From Cronobacter universalis NCTC 9529 (GTDB lineage: Bacteria > Pseudomonadota > Gammaproteobacteria > Enterobacterales > Enterobacteriaceae), in the NCBI RefSeq assembly GCF_001277175.1, contig NZ_CP012257.1, positions 2,418,001 to 2,482,000 on the forward strand: a DNA stretch of 64,000 nt, read 5' to 3'. Under the pieces are notes generated by a model. That model was not told the origin of the DNA. It saw only the letters and a list, made by a program, of their open reading frames with translations, and searched no databases. The translations under genes were made by a program, and so were the position numbers. Below are positions 1-7,830 of this stretch, piece by piece (the first letter of the stretch is position 1; every line of letters begins with the position of its first letter).

Positions 1-293
1 TCGATAAGGCCCCAGAAGCTCAGCGCATAGCGCGCCGGATTCGGCCAGACCAGCAGGCGCAGCAGATATTCCACCGTAAAGACGCCCGTAATGCCTATCT
101 CCAGCAGGACGAAGATATGCCATTCGTCATAAGAGAGATGATACTGCGTGCCGATGCCGGACTCGATAAAAACGACGATGACGCTGAAGAGCGCGAACAG
201 CCCGCACAACGCTTCAAAGCGCCGGCCGCTGCGTTGATGCTGATCGAAAAGGAAATGGTAGGCGCGCTGACGATATTCGGTTATCCGTGACAC
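1..293 (-). CDS. voltage-gated-type ion channel, N-terminal part (cut by window edge)
   Basis: The reading frame runs off the left edge of the window, so only about 97 N-terminal residues are visible. They read VSRITEYRQRAYHFLF and continue into two hydrophobic helices: one around residues 33–47 (FALFSVIVVFIES) and one around 65–85 that ends in EYLLRLLVWP. A short cytoplasmic start followed by helices S1 and S2 with an acidic residue and arginines is typical of the voltage-sensor part of bacterial six-helix ion transporters. I chose the GTG start because AGGA lies 6 bases upstream and no in-frame ATG is near. It is transcribed in the same direction as opp but is separated from it by a terminator. 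The pore is outside the window, so the ion is unknown. Confidence 0.7.
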   Translation of the reverse strand, partial: MSRITEYRQRAYHFLFDQHQRSGRRFEALCGLFALFSVIVVFIESGIGTQYHLSYDEWHIFVLLEIGITGVFTVEYLLRLLVWPNPARYALSFWGLI

Positions 294-303
294 GTTGTCC
301 TCG

Positions 304-333
304 CTAAAGAAAAGGGCTGGCACCTGCCAGCCC
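304..333 (-). terminator. rho-independent terminator after oppF
   Basis: A 9-bp perfect stem (GGGCTGGCA / TGCCAGCCC) with a 2-base turn is followed on the minus strand by TTTTCTTT. It lies directly behind the oppF stop and ahead of the ion channel gene, so it ends the opp transcript. Confidence 0.85.
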
Positions 334-339
334 TTGCGA

Positions 340-1344
340 TTATAACGGGTCCACCTTCAGGCAGGAAACCGCGTGGCGGAAACTGCCCTCCAGCACCGGC
401 CGCGTCTGGGCGCATTCCGGCCCGGCCATCGGGCAGCGCGTGCGGAATACGCAGCCTGACGGCGGATTGATAGGCGACGGCAGCTCGCCTTCCAGCAGCT
501 GAATGGTTTTGTTTTTTTCGAGATCCGGGTCCGGGATCGGCACCGCCGACATCAGCGCGCGGGTATAAGGGTGCAGCGGATGATGGTAAACCTCATCATA
601 GGTGCCAAGCTCCACCGCGTGTCCCAGATACATCACCAGCACGCGATCGGAAATGTGCTTCACCACGGCGAGATCGTGGGCGATAAAAATCAGCGACAAC
701 CCCATCTCACGCTGCAGTTTCTGCAGCAGGTTCACCACCTGCGCCTGAATCGACACGTCGAGCGCGGAGACCGGTTCGTCGCAGATAATCAGCTTCGGCT
801 CCAGGATCAGCGCGCGGGCGATGCCGATACGCTGGCACTGGCCGCCGGAAAATTCATGCGGGTATCGGTTAACCAGGTTCGGCAGCAGGCCCACTTTCAT
901 CATCATCGCTTTGACGCGATCGCGCACTTCCTGGCGCGGCATTTTCGGATGATAAGTACGCAGCGGCTCGGCGATGATATCGCCAATGGTCATACGCGGG
1001 TTGAGCGAGGCCAGCGGATCCTGAAAAATCATCTGGATGTCGCTGCGCACGTCGCGCCACTCTTCCTGCTTCATGCCCATCAGATCTTTGCCAAGCCACG
1101 CCACGCGGCCGCTGGTGGCTTTCACCAGGCCAATTATGGCGCGCGCGAAGGTGGATTTTCCGCAGCCGGATTCCCCCACCACGCCCAGCGTTTCGCCTTC
1201 ATACAGACGCAGCGTCACGCCATCGACCGCTTTTAACGTTTTGGCCGGCTGCCAGAACCACTGCTTGCCATCTTTAATATCGAAATGCACCTTGAGATCG
1301 GCCACTTCGAGCAGAACTTTTCTCTCTTCAGCTACGGTGCTCAT
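340..1344 (-). CDS. oppF: oligopeptide ABC transporter ATP-binding protein OppF
   Basis: One of the two ATPases that power the OppABCDF importer, which brings peptides of about two to five residues into the cytoplasm. The 334-residue product has the E. coli length. Walker A is GESGCGKST at 57–65, the ABC signature FSGGQ is at 165–169 and Walker B LIICDE is at 185–190. The C-terminal tail holds the cysteine-containing element ([14 protein letters not shown]) usual in peptide and nickel transporter ATPases. Its ATG overlaps the oppD stop by four bases (ATGA), which indicates translational coupling. It is the last gene of the operon. Confidence 0.97.
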   Translation of the reverse strand: MSTVAEERKVLLEVADLKVHFDIKDGKQWFWQPAKTLKAVDGVTLRLYEGETLGVVGESGCGKSTFARAIIGLVKATSGRVAWLGKDLMGMKQEEWRDVRSDIQMIFQDPLASLNPRMTIGDIIAEPLRTYHPKMPRQEVRDRVKAMMMKVGLLPNLVNRYPHEFSGGQCQRIGIARALILEPKLIICDEPVSALDVSIQAQVVNLLQKLQREMGLSLIFIAHDLAVVKHISDRVLVMYLGHAVELGTYDEVYHHPLHPYTRALMSAVPIPDPDLEKNKTIQLLEGELPSPINPPSGCVFRTRCPMAGPECAQTRPVLEGSFRHAVSCLKVDPL

Positions 1345-2354
1345 TTCAGCTCCTCCACCGGTTTAAAGCAGGCGCGCAGGCGGCCAGGGGCGAACGCTTC
1401 CAGCGGCGGCGTCGTGCTGCAGATTTCCATCGCGTGCGGGCAGCGCGGCTGGAACGGACAGCCTTTCGGCAGGCGCAGGAGGTTTGGCGGATTGCCAGGA
1501 ATGGTGAGCAGAGATTCGCCTTCCGCATCGAGACGCGGGACAGCGTTAAGCAGACCGATAGAATACGGGTGCGCCGGATCGTAGAACACATCGCGCGCTG
1601 CGCCATATTCCATGGTGCGGCCCGCGTACATCACCAGCACTTTATTACAGATGCCCGCGACCACGCCGAGGTCGTGGGTGATCATAATAATAGCGGTGTT
1701 GAATTCACGCTTAAGCTCGTTCAGAAGCGTCATGATCTGCGCCTGGACGGTCACGTCGAGCGCGGTGGTCGGCTCATCGGCGATGAGCAGCTTAGGACGG
1801 CACAGCAGCGCCATCGCGATCATTACGCGCTGGCGCATACCGCCGGAGAATTCGTGCGGGTACATCCGCATGCGCTTGCGCGCTTCCGGCATTTTGACCG
1901 CGTCCAGCATCCGTACCGACTCTTCAAACGCTTCGGCTTTGCTCATGCTTTTATGCAGCATCAGCACTTCCATCAGTTGCTCGCCGACGCGCATATACGG
2001 GTTTAGCGAGGTCATCGGATCCTGGAAAATCATCGAAATCTGCTCGGCGCGCAGGCGGTTTAGCTCGCGCTCCGGCAGGTTGAGGATTTCACGACCGTTG
2101 AACTTCGCCGAACCGCCAATGCGGCCATTGGCGGCGAGTAAGCCCATCAGCGCGAACGCCGTCTGGGATTTGCCGGAGCCGGATTCGCCGACGATGCCGA
2201 GCGTTTCGCCGGCGCGCAGGCTGAAGTTCAGGTCGTTGACGGCGGTGACATCGCCGTCAGGCGTCGCGAAAGTGACGCGTAAATCTTTAACGTCAAGCAG
2301 CGTCGCTTGAGACGCCGCGGTCTGTTGCGGCGCAGAGAGTTCAATGGTGCTCAT
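1341..2354 (-). CDS. oppD: oligopeptide ABC transporter ATP-binding protein OppD
   Basis: The partner ATPase of OppF in the oligopeptide importer. It has 337 residues, the family length. Walker A is GESGSGKS at 56–63, the signature is FSGGMRQRV, Walker B is LLIADEP, and the C-terminal oligopeptide/dipeptide domain has the [14 protein letters not shown] cysteine pattern. It lies 11 bases after oppC and overlaps oppF by four bases. OppD and OppF normally form a heterodimer on the cytoplasmic face of OppB/OppC. Confidence 0.97.
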   Translation of the reverse strand: MSTIELSAPQQTAASQATLLDVKDLRVTFATPDGDVTAVNDLNFSLRAGETLGIVGESGSGKSQTAFALMGLLAANGRIGGSAKFNGREILNLPERELNRLRAEQISMIFQDPMTSLNPYMRVGEQLMEVLMLHKSMSKAEAFEESVRMLDAVKMPEARKRMRMYPHEFSGGMRQRVMIAMALLCRPKLLIADEPTTALDVTVQAQIMTLLNELKREFNTAIIMITHDLGVVAGICNKVLVMYAGRTMEYGAARDVFYDPAHPYSIGLLNAVPRLDAEGESLLTIPGNPPNLLRLPKGCPFQPRCPHAMEICSTTPPLEAFAPGRLRACFKPVEELK

Positions 2355-2365
2355 GGCGGCACTCC

Positions 2366-3274
2366 TTAACGATCTTTCGGGTCGAGGGCATCACGCAGGC
2401 CATCGCCGATAAAGTTAAAACAAAACAGGGTGACCACCAGGAAACCCGCCGGGAAGAGCAGCAGCCAGGGCGACACTTCCATGGAGTTGGCGCCATCGCT
2501 CAGCAGCGCGCCCCAGGAGCTGAGCGGCTCCTGCGTACCGAGGCCGAGGAAGCTTAAGAAGGATTCAAACAGGATCATGCTGGGCACCAGCAGCGAGGCG
2601 TAAACCACCACCACGCCCAGCACGTTCGGCACGATATGACGCACTACGATATTGGCCGTCGACACGCCGCCCACCTGAGCTGCTTCGATGAACTCTTTGC
2701 GTTTCAGGCTCAGCGTCTGGCCGCGCACGATACGCGCCATATCAAGCCATGAGACCATCCCGATAGCGACGAAAATCAGCAGGATGTTCTGACCGAAAAA
2801 GGTCACCAGCAGAATGACGAAGAACATGAACGGGAAGGAGTTAAGGATCTCCAGCAGACGCATCATCACCGAGTCCACTTTGCCGCCGAGATAGCCGGAA
2901 AGCGAACCGTAGAGCGTACCGACGATCACCGCCACCAGCGCCGCCGCAACGCCCACCATCAGCGAGATACGACCGCCGATAGCGACACGCACCAGCAGGT
3001 CGCGGCCTGAGGAGTCGGTGCCGAACCAGTGGCCCGATTCGGTATCGGGTGGCGCGGACATCATGCCCCAGTCGGTATCGAAATAGCTGAACTGCGACAG
3101 CATCGGCGCGAGGGTCACGAAGAGCGCGATCAGCGCCAGCACAATCAGGCTCGCCACCGCCGCGCGGTTATGCATAAAGCGACGGCGGGCGTCCTGCCAC
3201 AGGCTACGTCCTTCTACTTCCAGTTTTTCACTGAAGTTTTCCAGCGCCTCGCTGTTTTTCTTACTCAACATCAT
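2366..3274 (-). CDS. oppC: oligopeptide ABC transporter permease OppC
   Basis: Inner-membrane permease subunit of the oligopeptide importer, 302 residues and almost identical to E. coli OppC. A cytoplasmic N-terminal arm ([19 protein letters not shown]) precedes the first membrane helix near residues 36–58. The binding-protein-dependent transport fold follows, with the EAA loop ([20 protein letters not shown]) that docks on the ATPases. The start is a tandem ATG-ATG pair and the first is used here, as in E. coli. It sits 14 bases downstream of oppB. Confidence 0.96.
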   Translation of the reverse strand: MMLSKKNSEALENFSEKLEVEGRSLWQDARRRFMHNRAAVASLIVLALIALFVTLAPMLSQFSYFDTDWGMMSAPPDTESGHWFGTDSSGRDLLVRVAIGGRISLMVGVAAALVAVIVGTLYGSLSGYLGGKVDSVMMRLLEILNSFPFMFFVILLVTFFGQNILLIFVAIGMVSWLDMARIVRGQTLSLKRKEFIEAAQVGGVSTANIVVRHIVPNVLGVVVVYASLLVPSMILFESFLSFLGLGTQEPLSSWGALLSDGANSMEVSPWLLLFPAGFLVVTLFCFNFIGDGLRDALDPKDR

Positions 3275-3288
3275 GGCGTACTCCAGTG

Positions 3289-4209
3289 TCAGTAACGAAT
3301 TTTCGGATCGATAACGGCATACAGCACATCGACGATCGCGTTAAACAGAATGGTCAGCGCGCCGACCAGAATCGTCAGGCTCAGCACCAGCGAGTAATCG
3401 CGGTTCAGCGCGCCGTTGACGAACAGCTGGCCTATGCCCGGCAGGCCATAGATGGTTTCGATAACCATCGAGCCGGTGATGATGCCGACAAACGCAGGCC
3501 CCATATAGGAGAGCACCGGCAGCAGCGCAGGCTTCAGCGCGTGACGCAGAATAATGCGGCGCATCGGCAGCCCTTTAGCGCGGGCGGTACGAATAAAGTT
3601 GGAGTGCAGCACTTCAATCATCGAACCGCGGGTGATACGCGCGATACTGGCGATATACGCCAGCGACAGCGCGACCATCGGCAGGATCATGAATTTCAGC
3701 GCCCCGCCGTTCCAGCCGCCGCCCGGCAGCCAGTGCAGCGTGATCGCGAAGATCATCACCAGCAGCGGCGCGACCACGAAACTCGGTATGACCACGCCGG
3801 TCATCGCCACCCCCATGACGGCGAAATCCCACTTCGTATTTTGCTTGAGCGCGGCCATAACCCCCGCCGCCACGCCTAAAATAACGGCCAGCAAAAACGC
3901 CGCGGCGCCTAATTTTGCGGAAACCGGAAAGCTGGAAGCCACCAGATCGTTAACCGAATAGTCCTTATATTTAAAGGACGGACCGAAATCACCTTTCGCC
4001 AGCTGCTTCAGATAATTGAAGTACTGGGTCATGATGGGGTCGTTAAGATGATATTTCGCCTCGATATTCGCCATGACTTCCGGCGGCAGATTACGTTCGC
4101 CGGTAAAAGGACTGCCCGGCGCGAGACGCATCATAAAGAAGGAGATAGTAATCAGAATAAACAGCGTCGGAATCGCTTCCAGACAGCGACGTAAAATAAA
4201 TTTCAACAT
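3289..4209 (-). CDS. oppB: oligopeptide ABC transporter permease OppB
   Basis: Inner-membrane permease subunit pairing with OppC to form the peptide channel; 306 residues, the usual length. The N-terminal helix MLKFILRRCLEAIPTLFILI is the standard DppB/OppB start, and the EAA loop reads FIRTARAKGLPMRRIILRHA. AGAAGG lies a few bases before the ATG. A hairpin separates it from oppA, which probably reduces expression of the membrane subunits relative to the abundant binding protein. Confidence 0.96.
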   Translation of the reverse strand: MLKFILRRCLEAIPTLFILITISFFMMRLAPGSPFTGERNLPPEVMANIEAKYHLNDPIMTQYFNYLKQLAKGDFGPSFKYKDYSVNDLVASSFPVSAKLGAAAFLLAVILGVAAGVMAALKQNTKWDFAVMGVAMTGVVIPSFVVAPLLVMIFAITLHWLPGGGWNGGALKFMILPMVALSLAYIASIARITRGSMIEVLHSNFIRTARAKGLPMRRIILRHALKPALLPVLSYMGPAFVGIITGSMVIETIYGLPGIGQLFVNGALNRDYSLVLSLTILVGALTILFNAIVDVLYAVIDPKIRY

Positions 4210-4259
4210 TGCCCGTACCTTCTGGCGTGTGCCTTTGACTCACGGAAAAATAAGACACA

Positions 4260-4283
4260 GTGGGGCAGAAGATCCTGCCCCAC
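4260..4283 (-). terminator. oppA–oppB intercistronic hairpin
   Basis: A 9-bp perfect stem (GTGGGGCAG / CTGCCCCAC) with a 6-base loop lies between the oppA stop and the oppB start. The T-run behind it is weak and interrupted. I read it as a partial terminator or 3' stabilising structure that leaves oppA mRNA in excess. This is an inference from structure and gene order. Confidence 0.55.
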
Positions 4284-4292
4284 GAATTGCCA

Positions 4293-5921
4293 TTAATGTT
4301 TGATAATATACAGGTTTTTAACGTAGACATTATCCAGCGGGTCTTTACCGGTGTAACCACCGACCCACGGTTTCACCAGGCGGGCGTTCACGTAGTAATA
4401 AACCGGAACGATGACGGAATCTTTATCCAGCTGCTGCTCCGCTTTATTGTAGAGCTCGCTGCGCTGGCTTTCGTCGCTTACCTGCAGCGTCTCCTGCATC
4501 ACTTTATCGAACGCGTCGCTCTTATAATGCGAGGTGTTGTTTGAGCTGTTGGACAGCATGGTGTTCAGGAAGGACGTCGGTTCGTTGTAATCCGCACACC
4601 AGCCCGCACGCGCCACGTCAAAGTTGCCCTGATGACGGGTATCCAGGAAGGTTTTCCACTCCTGGTTTTCCAGCTTCACGTTCACGCCCAGGTTTTTCTT
4701 CCAGATGGACGCGGCCGCGATGGCCAGTTTTTTATGCAGATCGGAGGTGTTGTACAGCAGATCGAACGTCAGCGGCTTGTCAGCGGTATAGCCCGCTTCA
4801 GCCAGCAGTTTTTTCGCTTCGGCGTTACGCTGTTCCTGGGTCATCTTGAACCAGGCCGGTTCGGTGAATTTCGCGCCATCGGTATACGGCGGGGTGTAAC
4901 CATAGGCCGGGAGGTCGCCCTGATTTTTCACCTTATGTACGATGATATCGCGATCCAGACCCAGCTTCAGCGCGGTACGGACGCGCGGATCGTTAAACGG
5001 CGCTTTCTGGTTGTTGATTTCGTAGTAGTAGGTGCACAGGTACGGGTCGACGTGCACTTCTTTCGGAATCTCTTTTTTCAGCTTCTGGAACAGTTCAATC
5101 GGCATGTTGTTATAAGTCATGTCGATTTCGCCGCTGCGGTAGCGGTTAACATCCGTCACTTCAGAAGAGATAGGCAGATAAGTCACTTCATTGATAACGG
5201 TTTTCGCGTTATCCCAGTAGTTGGCGTTGCGCTCAAGCACGATGCGCTCGTTCACCACCCAGGATTTCAGTTTGTACGCGCCGTTGGAAACGATGTTGGC
5301 CGGCTGGGTCCATTTCTCGCCAAATTTCTCAACGACGGCTTTCGGCACCGGAGACATGGAGGAGTGAACCAGCAACTTGTAGAAATACGGGACCGGCTCG
5401 CTCAGGGTGACTTCAAGCGTGTGGTCGTCGATCGCTTTTACACCAAGATCGGTGGCTGGTTTTTTACCGGCGATGATGTCGTCGATATTGGTAATATGGC
5501 CGTACTGCAGATAGCTTTCATACGGAGAAGCGGTTTTCGGATCGGCCAGGCGCTGCCAGCTGTAAACGAAATCCTGCGCCGTGACCGGCTCGCCGTTGGA
5601 CCATTTCGCGTCTTTACGCAGATGGAAGGTCCAGACTTTAAAATCTTTATTTTCCCACTTTTCGGCAACGCCCGCGCTCGGGTGGCCTTCTACGTCCGTG
5701 ACCAGCAGACCTTCAAAGAGGTCGCGGTTGATGTTGGACTCCGGCACGCCTTCAATTTTATGCGGGTCAAGCGACTGTACTTCCGAACCGTTGTTGCGCA
5801 CCAGCGTCTGTTTCTCCGCCAGTTGCACACCCGCAGGAATAGTCGCAGCCATTGCGTTACCCGCGATTAGCGCAGAAAGGATCCCCGCTGCTACCAGACT
5901 TTTTTTTGTGATGATGGACAT
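4293..5921 (-). CDS. oppA: periplasmic oligopeptide-binding protein OppA
   Basis: Periplasmic receptor that captures oligopeptides and delivers them to OppBC. From the chosen start the product has 542 residues (E. coli has 543). It begins MSIITKKSLVAAGILSALIA and has a Sec signal peptide cut after AMA. The SBP_bac_5 fold follows, including FEGLLVTDVEGHPSAGVAEKW and a central VTDVNRYRSGEIDMTYNN region. An in-frame extension of 42 codons exists upstream, but it lacks signal-peptide character, whereas GGAG sits 11 bases before the chosen ATG. It is the first gene of the operon. Confidence 0.96.
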   Translation of the reverse strand: MSIITKKSLVAAGILSALIAGNAMAATIPAGVQLAEKQTLVRNNGSEVQSLDPHKIEGVPESNINRDLFEGLLVTDVEGHPSAGVAEKWENKDFKVWTFHLRKDAKWSNGEPVTAQDFVYSWQRLADPKTASPYESYLQYGHITNIDDIIAGKKPATDLGVKAIDDHTLEVTLSEPVPYFYKLLVHSSMSPVPKAVVEKFGEKWTQPANIVSNGAYKLKSWVVNERIVLERNANYWDNAKTVINEVTYLPISSEVTDVNRYRSGEIDMTYNNMPIELFQKLKKEIPKEVHVDPYLCTYYYEINNQKAPFNDPRVRTALKLGLDRDIIVHKVKNQGDLPAYGYTPPYTDGAKFTEPAWFKMTQEQRNAEAKKLLAEAGYTADKPLTFDLLYNTSDLHKKLAIAAASIWKKNLGVNVKLENQEWKTFLDTRHQGNFDVARAGWCADYNEPTSFLNTMLSNSSNNTSHYKSDAFDKVMQETLQVSDESQRSELYNKAEQQLDKDSVIVPVYYYVNARLVKPWVGGYTGKDPLDNVYVKNLYIIKH

Positions 5922-5930
5922 TGTGTTGGT
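5919..5930 (-). promoter_or_regulatory. possible GcvB small-RNA target at the oppA start
   Basis: The mRNA immediately before and into the oppA start codon reads ACCAACACAATG. This C/A-rich tract is complementary to a GU-rich stretch of the kind found in the GcvB R1 region. GcvB repression of oppA at this location is established in Salmonella and E. coli. The pairing here is inferred by eye only. Confidence 0.4.
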
Positions 5931-6659
5931 ACTCCACTCATTATTATTACTGACGAAAGTCAGCCCGTTCTCCCCTGATGGGGACCTGTGCAGCGCAGGA
6001 GCTTTCGCGTCTGCCAGGTGGTTTTCTTTTTTACAGCTTGCTATCACCGACTTTATTTATCACGGCCGCTCTCTGGCAGCCTGTCGTCGATTCTTTACTG
6101 CCCTTCCCTGTTTTAAGGACAGTTTCTTTGCGCGCTACCTGTCGAAGGAAAGCGCTTTCATACGAAAATCATTCTCGTCTGCTGATAATTCGCAGGCAAA
6201 TGTTTTGCCGGAAAGTATCAAATGCGTGAATTGTGCGCCAATACAATTTACAAATTTGTTAACCGCTTCTCTTTTGTCGCGAAAGAAGTCGCACCGCCAA
6301 CCCGGCAAAAAAGCGCGAAAGCTTTGCTTTTCTTTTTACCAATCAGCCAGTTAACCTGATTTCGCGCTAAAGATGTGCCGTGTCACTTCGCTCACAGCGC
6401 CTCACAACATAAAATTAACAATTGAACAAAAATTAGCACATTTATCTGTGGTGGCGATGAATTTACTAATATCATTTCGTTAAACCCGCATCAATACTCA
6501 AAGTATCATGTGATAAAAATAACAGACTGATTGCTTTATTTATGAACGCAGAGGATGTCACTGACACTGTAATTCATTGTTTTAATAATGCTTTGCCAGA
6601 TATCAGATAAAGTTATGAAGAAAAAAGAGGAATGTAGGGCGTTATAGGAAATGCTAATA
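5922..6659. other. oppA upstream region, no gene seen
   Basis: About 740 bases without a convincing gene. The part nearest oppA carries its leader and promoter. The distal half (about 6350–6660) is clearly A+T-rich compared with its surroundings, which suits binding by H-NS or Lrp, both regulators of opp in E. coli. I could not assign a specific -10/-35 pair with confidence. Confidence 0.5.
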
Positions 6660-6692
6660 ATAAAAGAAAAAAGCGAAGCTTCCGCTCCGCTT
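6660..6692 (-). terminator. rho-independent terminator after ychE
   Basis: On the minus strand a stem built from AAGCG/CGCTT plus AGC/GCT around a GGAA loop is followed by TTTTTTCTTTTATTATT. It lies about 20 bases behind the ychE stop. Confidence 0.75.
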
Positions 6693-6711
6693 ATACAGGG
6701 AAAGAAAACGA

Positions 6712-7359
6712 CTAACTTACCAGACCCGGAAAGAGCGCTTTAATACCTGTCACAATAAATTCAATACCCAGCGCCATCAGCAACAGGCCCATGATACGGG
6801 TAATGACGTTGATGCCGGTCTGCCCGAGCAGACGAACCAGCCACGGCGCGAGGCGAAACACGCCCCAGCAACACGCGGCGAAAAGCGCAATCGCAACCGT
6901 AAAGCCCAGCATATATTGCCAGCTATGAAAACGGGTGCCCCAGACAATGGTCGAACTGATGGCCCCCGGCCCCGCCATCAGAGGCAGCGCCAGCGGCACC
7001 ACGCCGATGCTTTCGCGAATCGCGGTTTCTGATTTCTCCTGCTTATTCTGTTTATCCTCGCCAAGTTTCCCGCTGATCATCGACATCGCGATAGTAACGA
7101 CCAGAATGCCGCCCGCGATTCGGAAAGAGTCAATCGAGATGCCGAAAATCTGCAGAATGGCGTCGCCGAGAAACAGCGATGTCCAGAGAATGATGGCGAC
7201 GGAAAGGTTGGCCGTCAGATTGGTTTTATTGCGCGCCGCCGCCGTCTGGTAGCTGGTCATACTGATAAAGACAGGAATGATGCCCACCGGGTTTACCAGC
7301 GCGAACAGGCCAATAAAGAATTTAAAAAACGTAGGCAAATCAAACAGCATCGAATTCAA
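6712..7359 (-). CDS. ychE: MarC-family inner membrane protein YchE
   Basis: Integral membrane protein of the MarC/YchE family; its transport role is not established. The 215 residues carry about six hydrophobic helices. Conserved stretches include FKFFIGLFALVNPVGIIPVF near the N-terminus and PLALPLMAGPGAISSTIVWG in the middle. The start chosen is a TTG with GGAG six bases upstream. It gives exactly the E. coli length, whereas the next ATG (four codons inside, 7350) is poorly placed relative to that GGAG. It stands alone between the oppA upstream region and the adhE regulatory region. Confidence 0.9.
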   Translation of the reverse strand: MNSMLFDLPTFFKFFIGLFALVNPVGIIPVFISMTSYQTAAARNKTNLTANLSVAIILWTSLFLGDAILQIFGISIDSFRIAGGILVVTIAMSMISGKLGEDKQNKQEKSETAIRESIGVVPLALPLMAGPGAISSTIVWGTRFHSWQYMLGFTVAIALFAACCWGVFRLAPWLVRLLGQTGINVITRIMGLLLMALGIEFIVTGIKALFPGLVS

Positions 7360-7830
7360 GGTTAGCTCCGCAGATTGGTAAGGCAACGGCGTGCGTAATG
7401 TAATCCAAAACCCCTGCTTACGCTACGCCATTGCACCTTTATACATTCCTGATCTTACGCCCGTTTGACCGCGTCGACCTGTGTTATGCTTTTGTTGAGT
7501 TTATGGTAATTTAAGTTTCTACAACTGTAGCAAATATATTAACCATCGCTGAATTGCCGTTATAAGGGCTGCTGAAAGGAGTCAGCATGGGGTTAAATTG
7601 ATTTAGATCACGCTTTTGATAACCAGAAGTGAGTATCTTGATGATGCCGCCAGGGAGTAAGACATTTCCCACAGAAATGTTTTCGGGCAAGGCTCTTTTA
7701 GTAAATCAGCGGGGGTTTAGGGTCGTTGTGCTGGTAAACCTGTCTGTAACGCGCGCTGTTTGGGGCTGACTATACTGTCGTTTCGAGCAGATGATTTACT
7801 AAAAGAGTTTAACATTATCAGGAGAGCATT
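7360..7830 (+). promoter_or_regulatory. adhE upstream regulatory region
   Basis: A 470-base gene-free stretch in front of adhE. The last bases before the gene read ATCAGGAGAGCATT, a strong ribosome-binding site. In E. coli the adhE upstream region is long and binds several regulators (Cra, Fis and NarL are the established ones). The length is kept here, but I did not identify the individual sites with confidence. Confidence 0.55.

Noticed and set aside
5922..6047. N-terminal extension of OppA by 42 residues
   Set aside because: The extension has no export signal, while the internal Met is followed by a proper signal peptide and has GGAG upstream.
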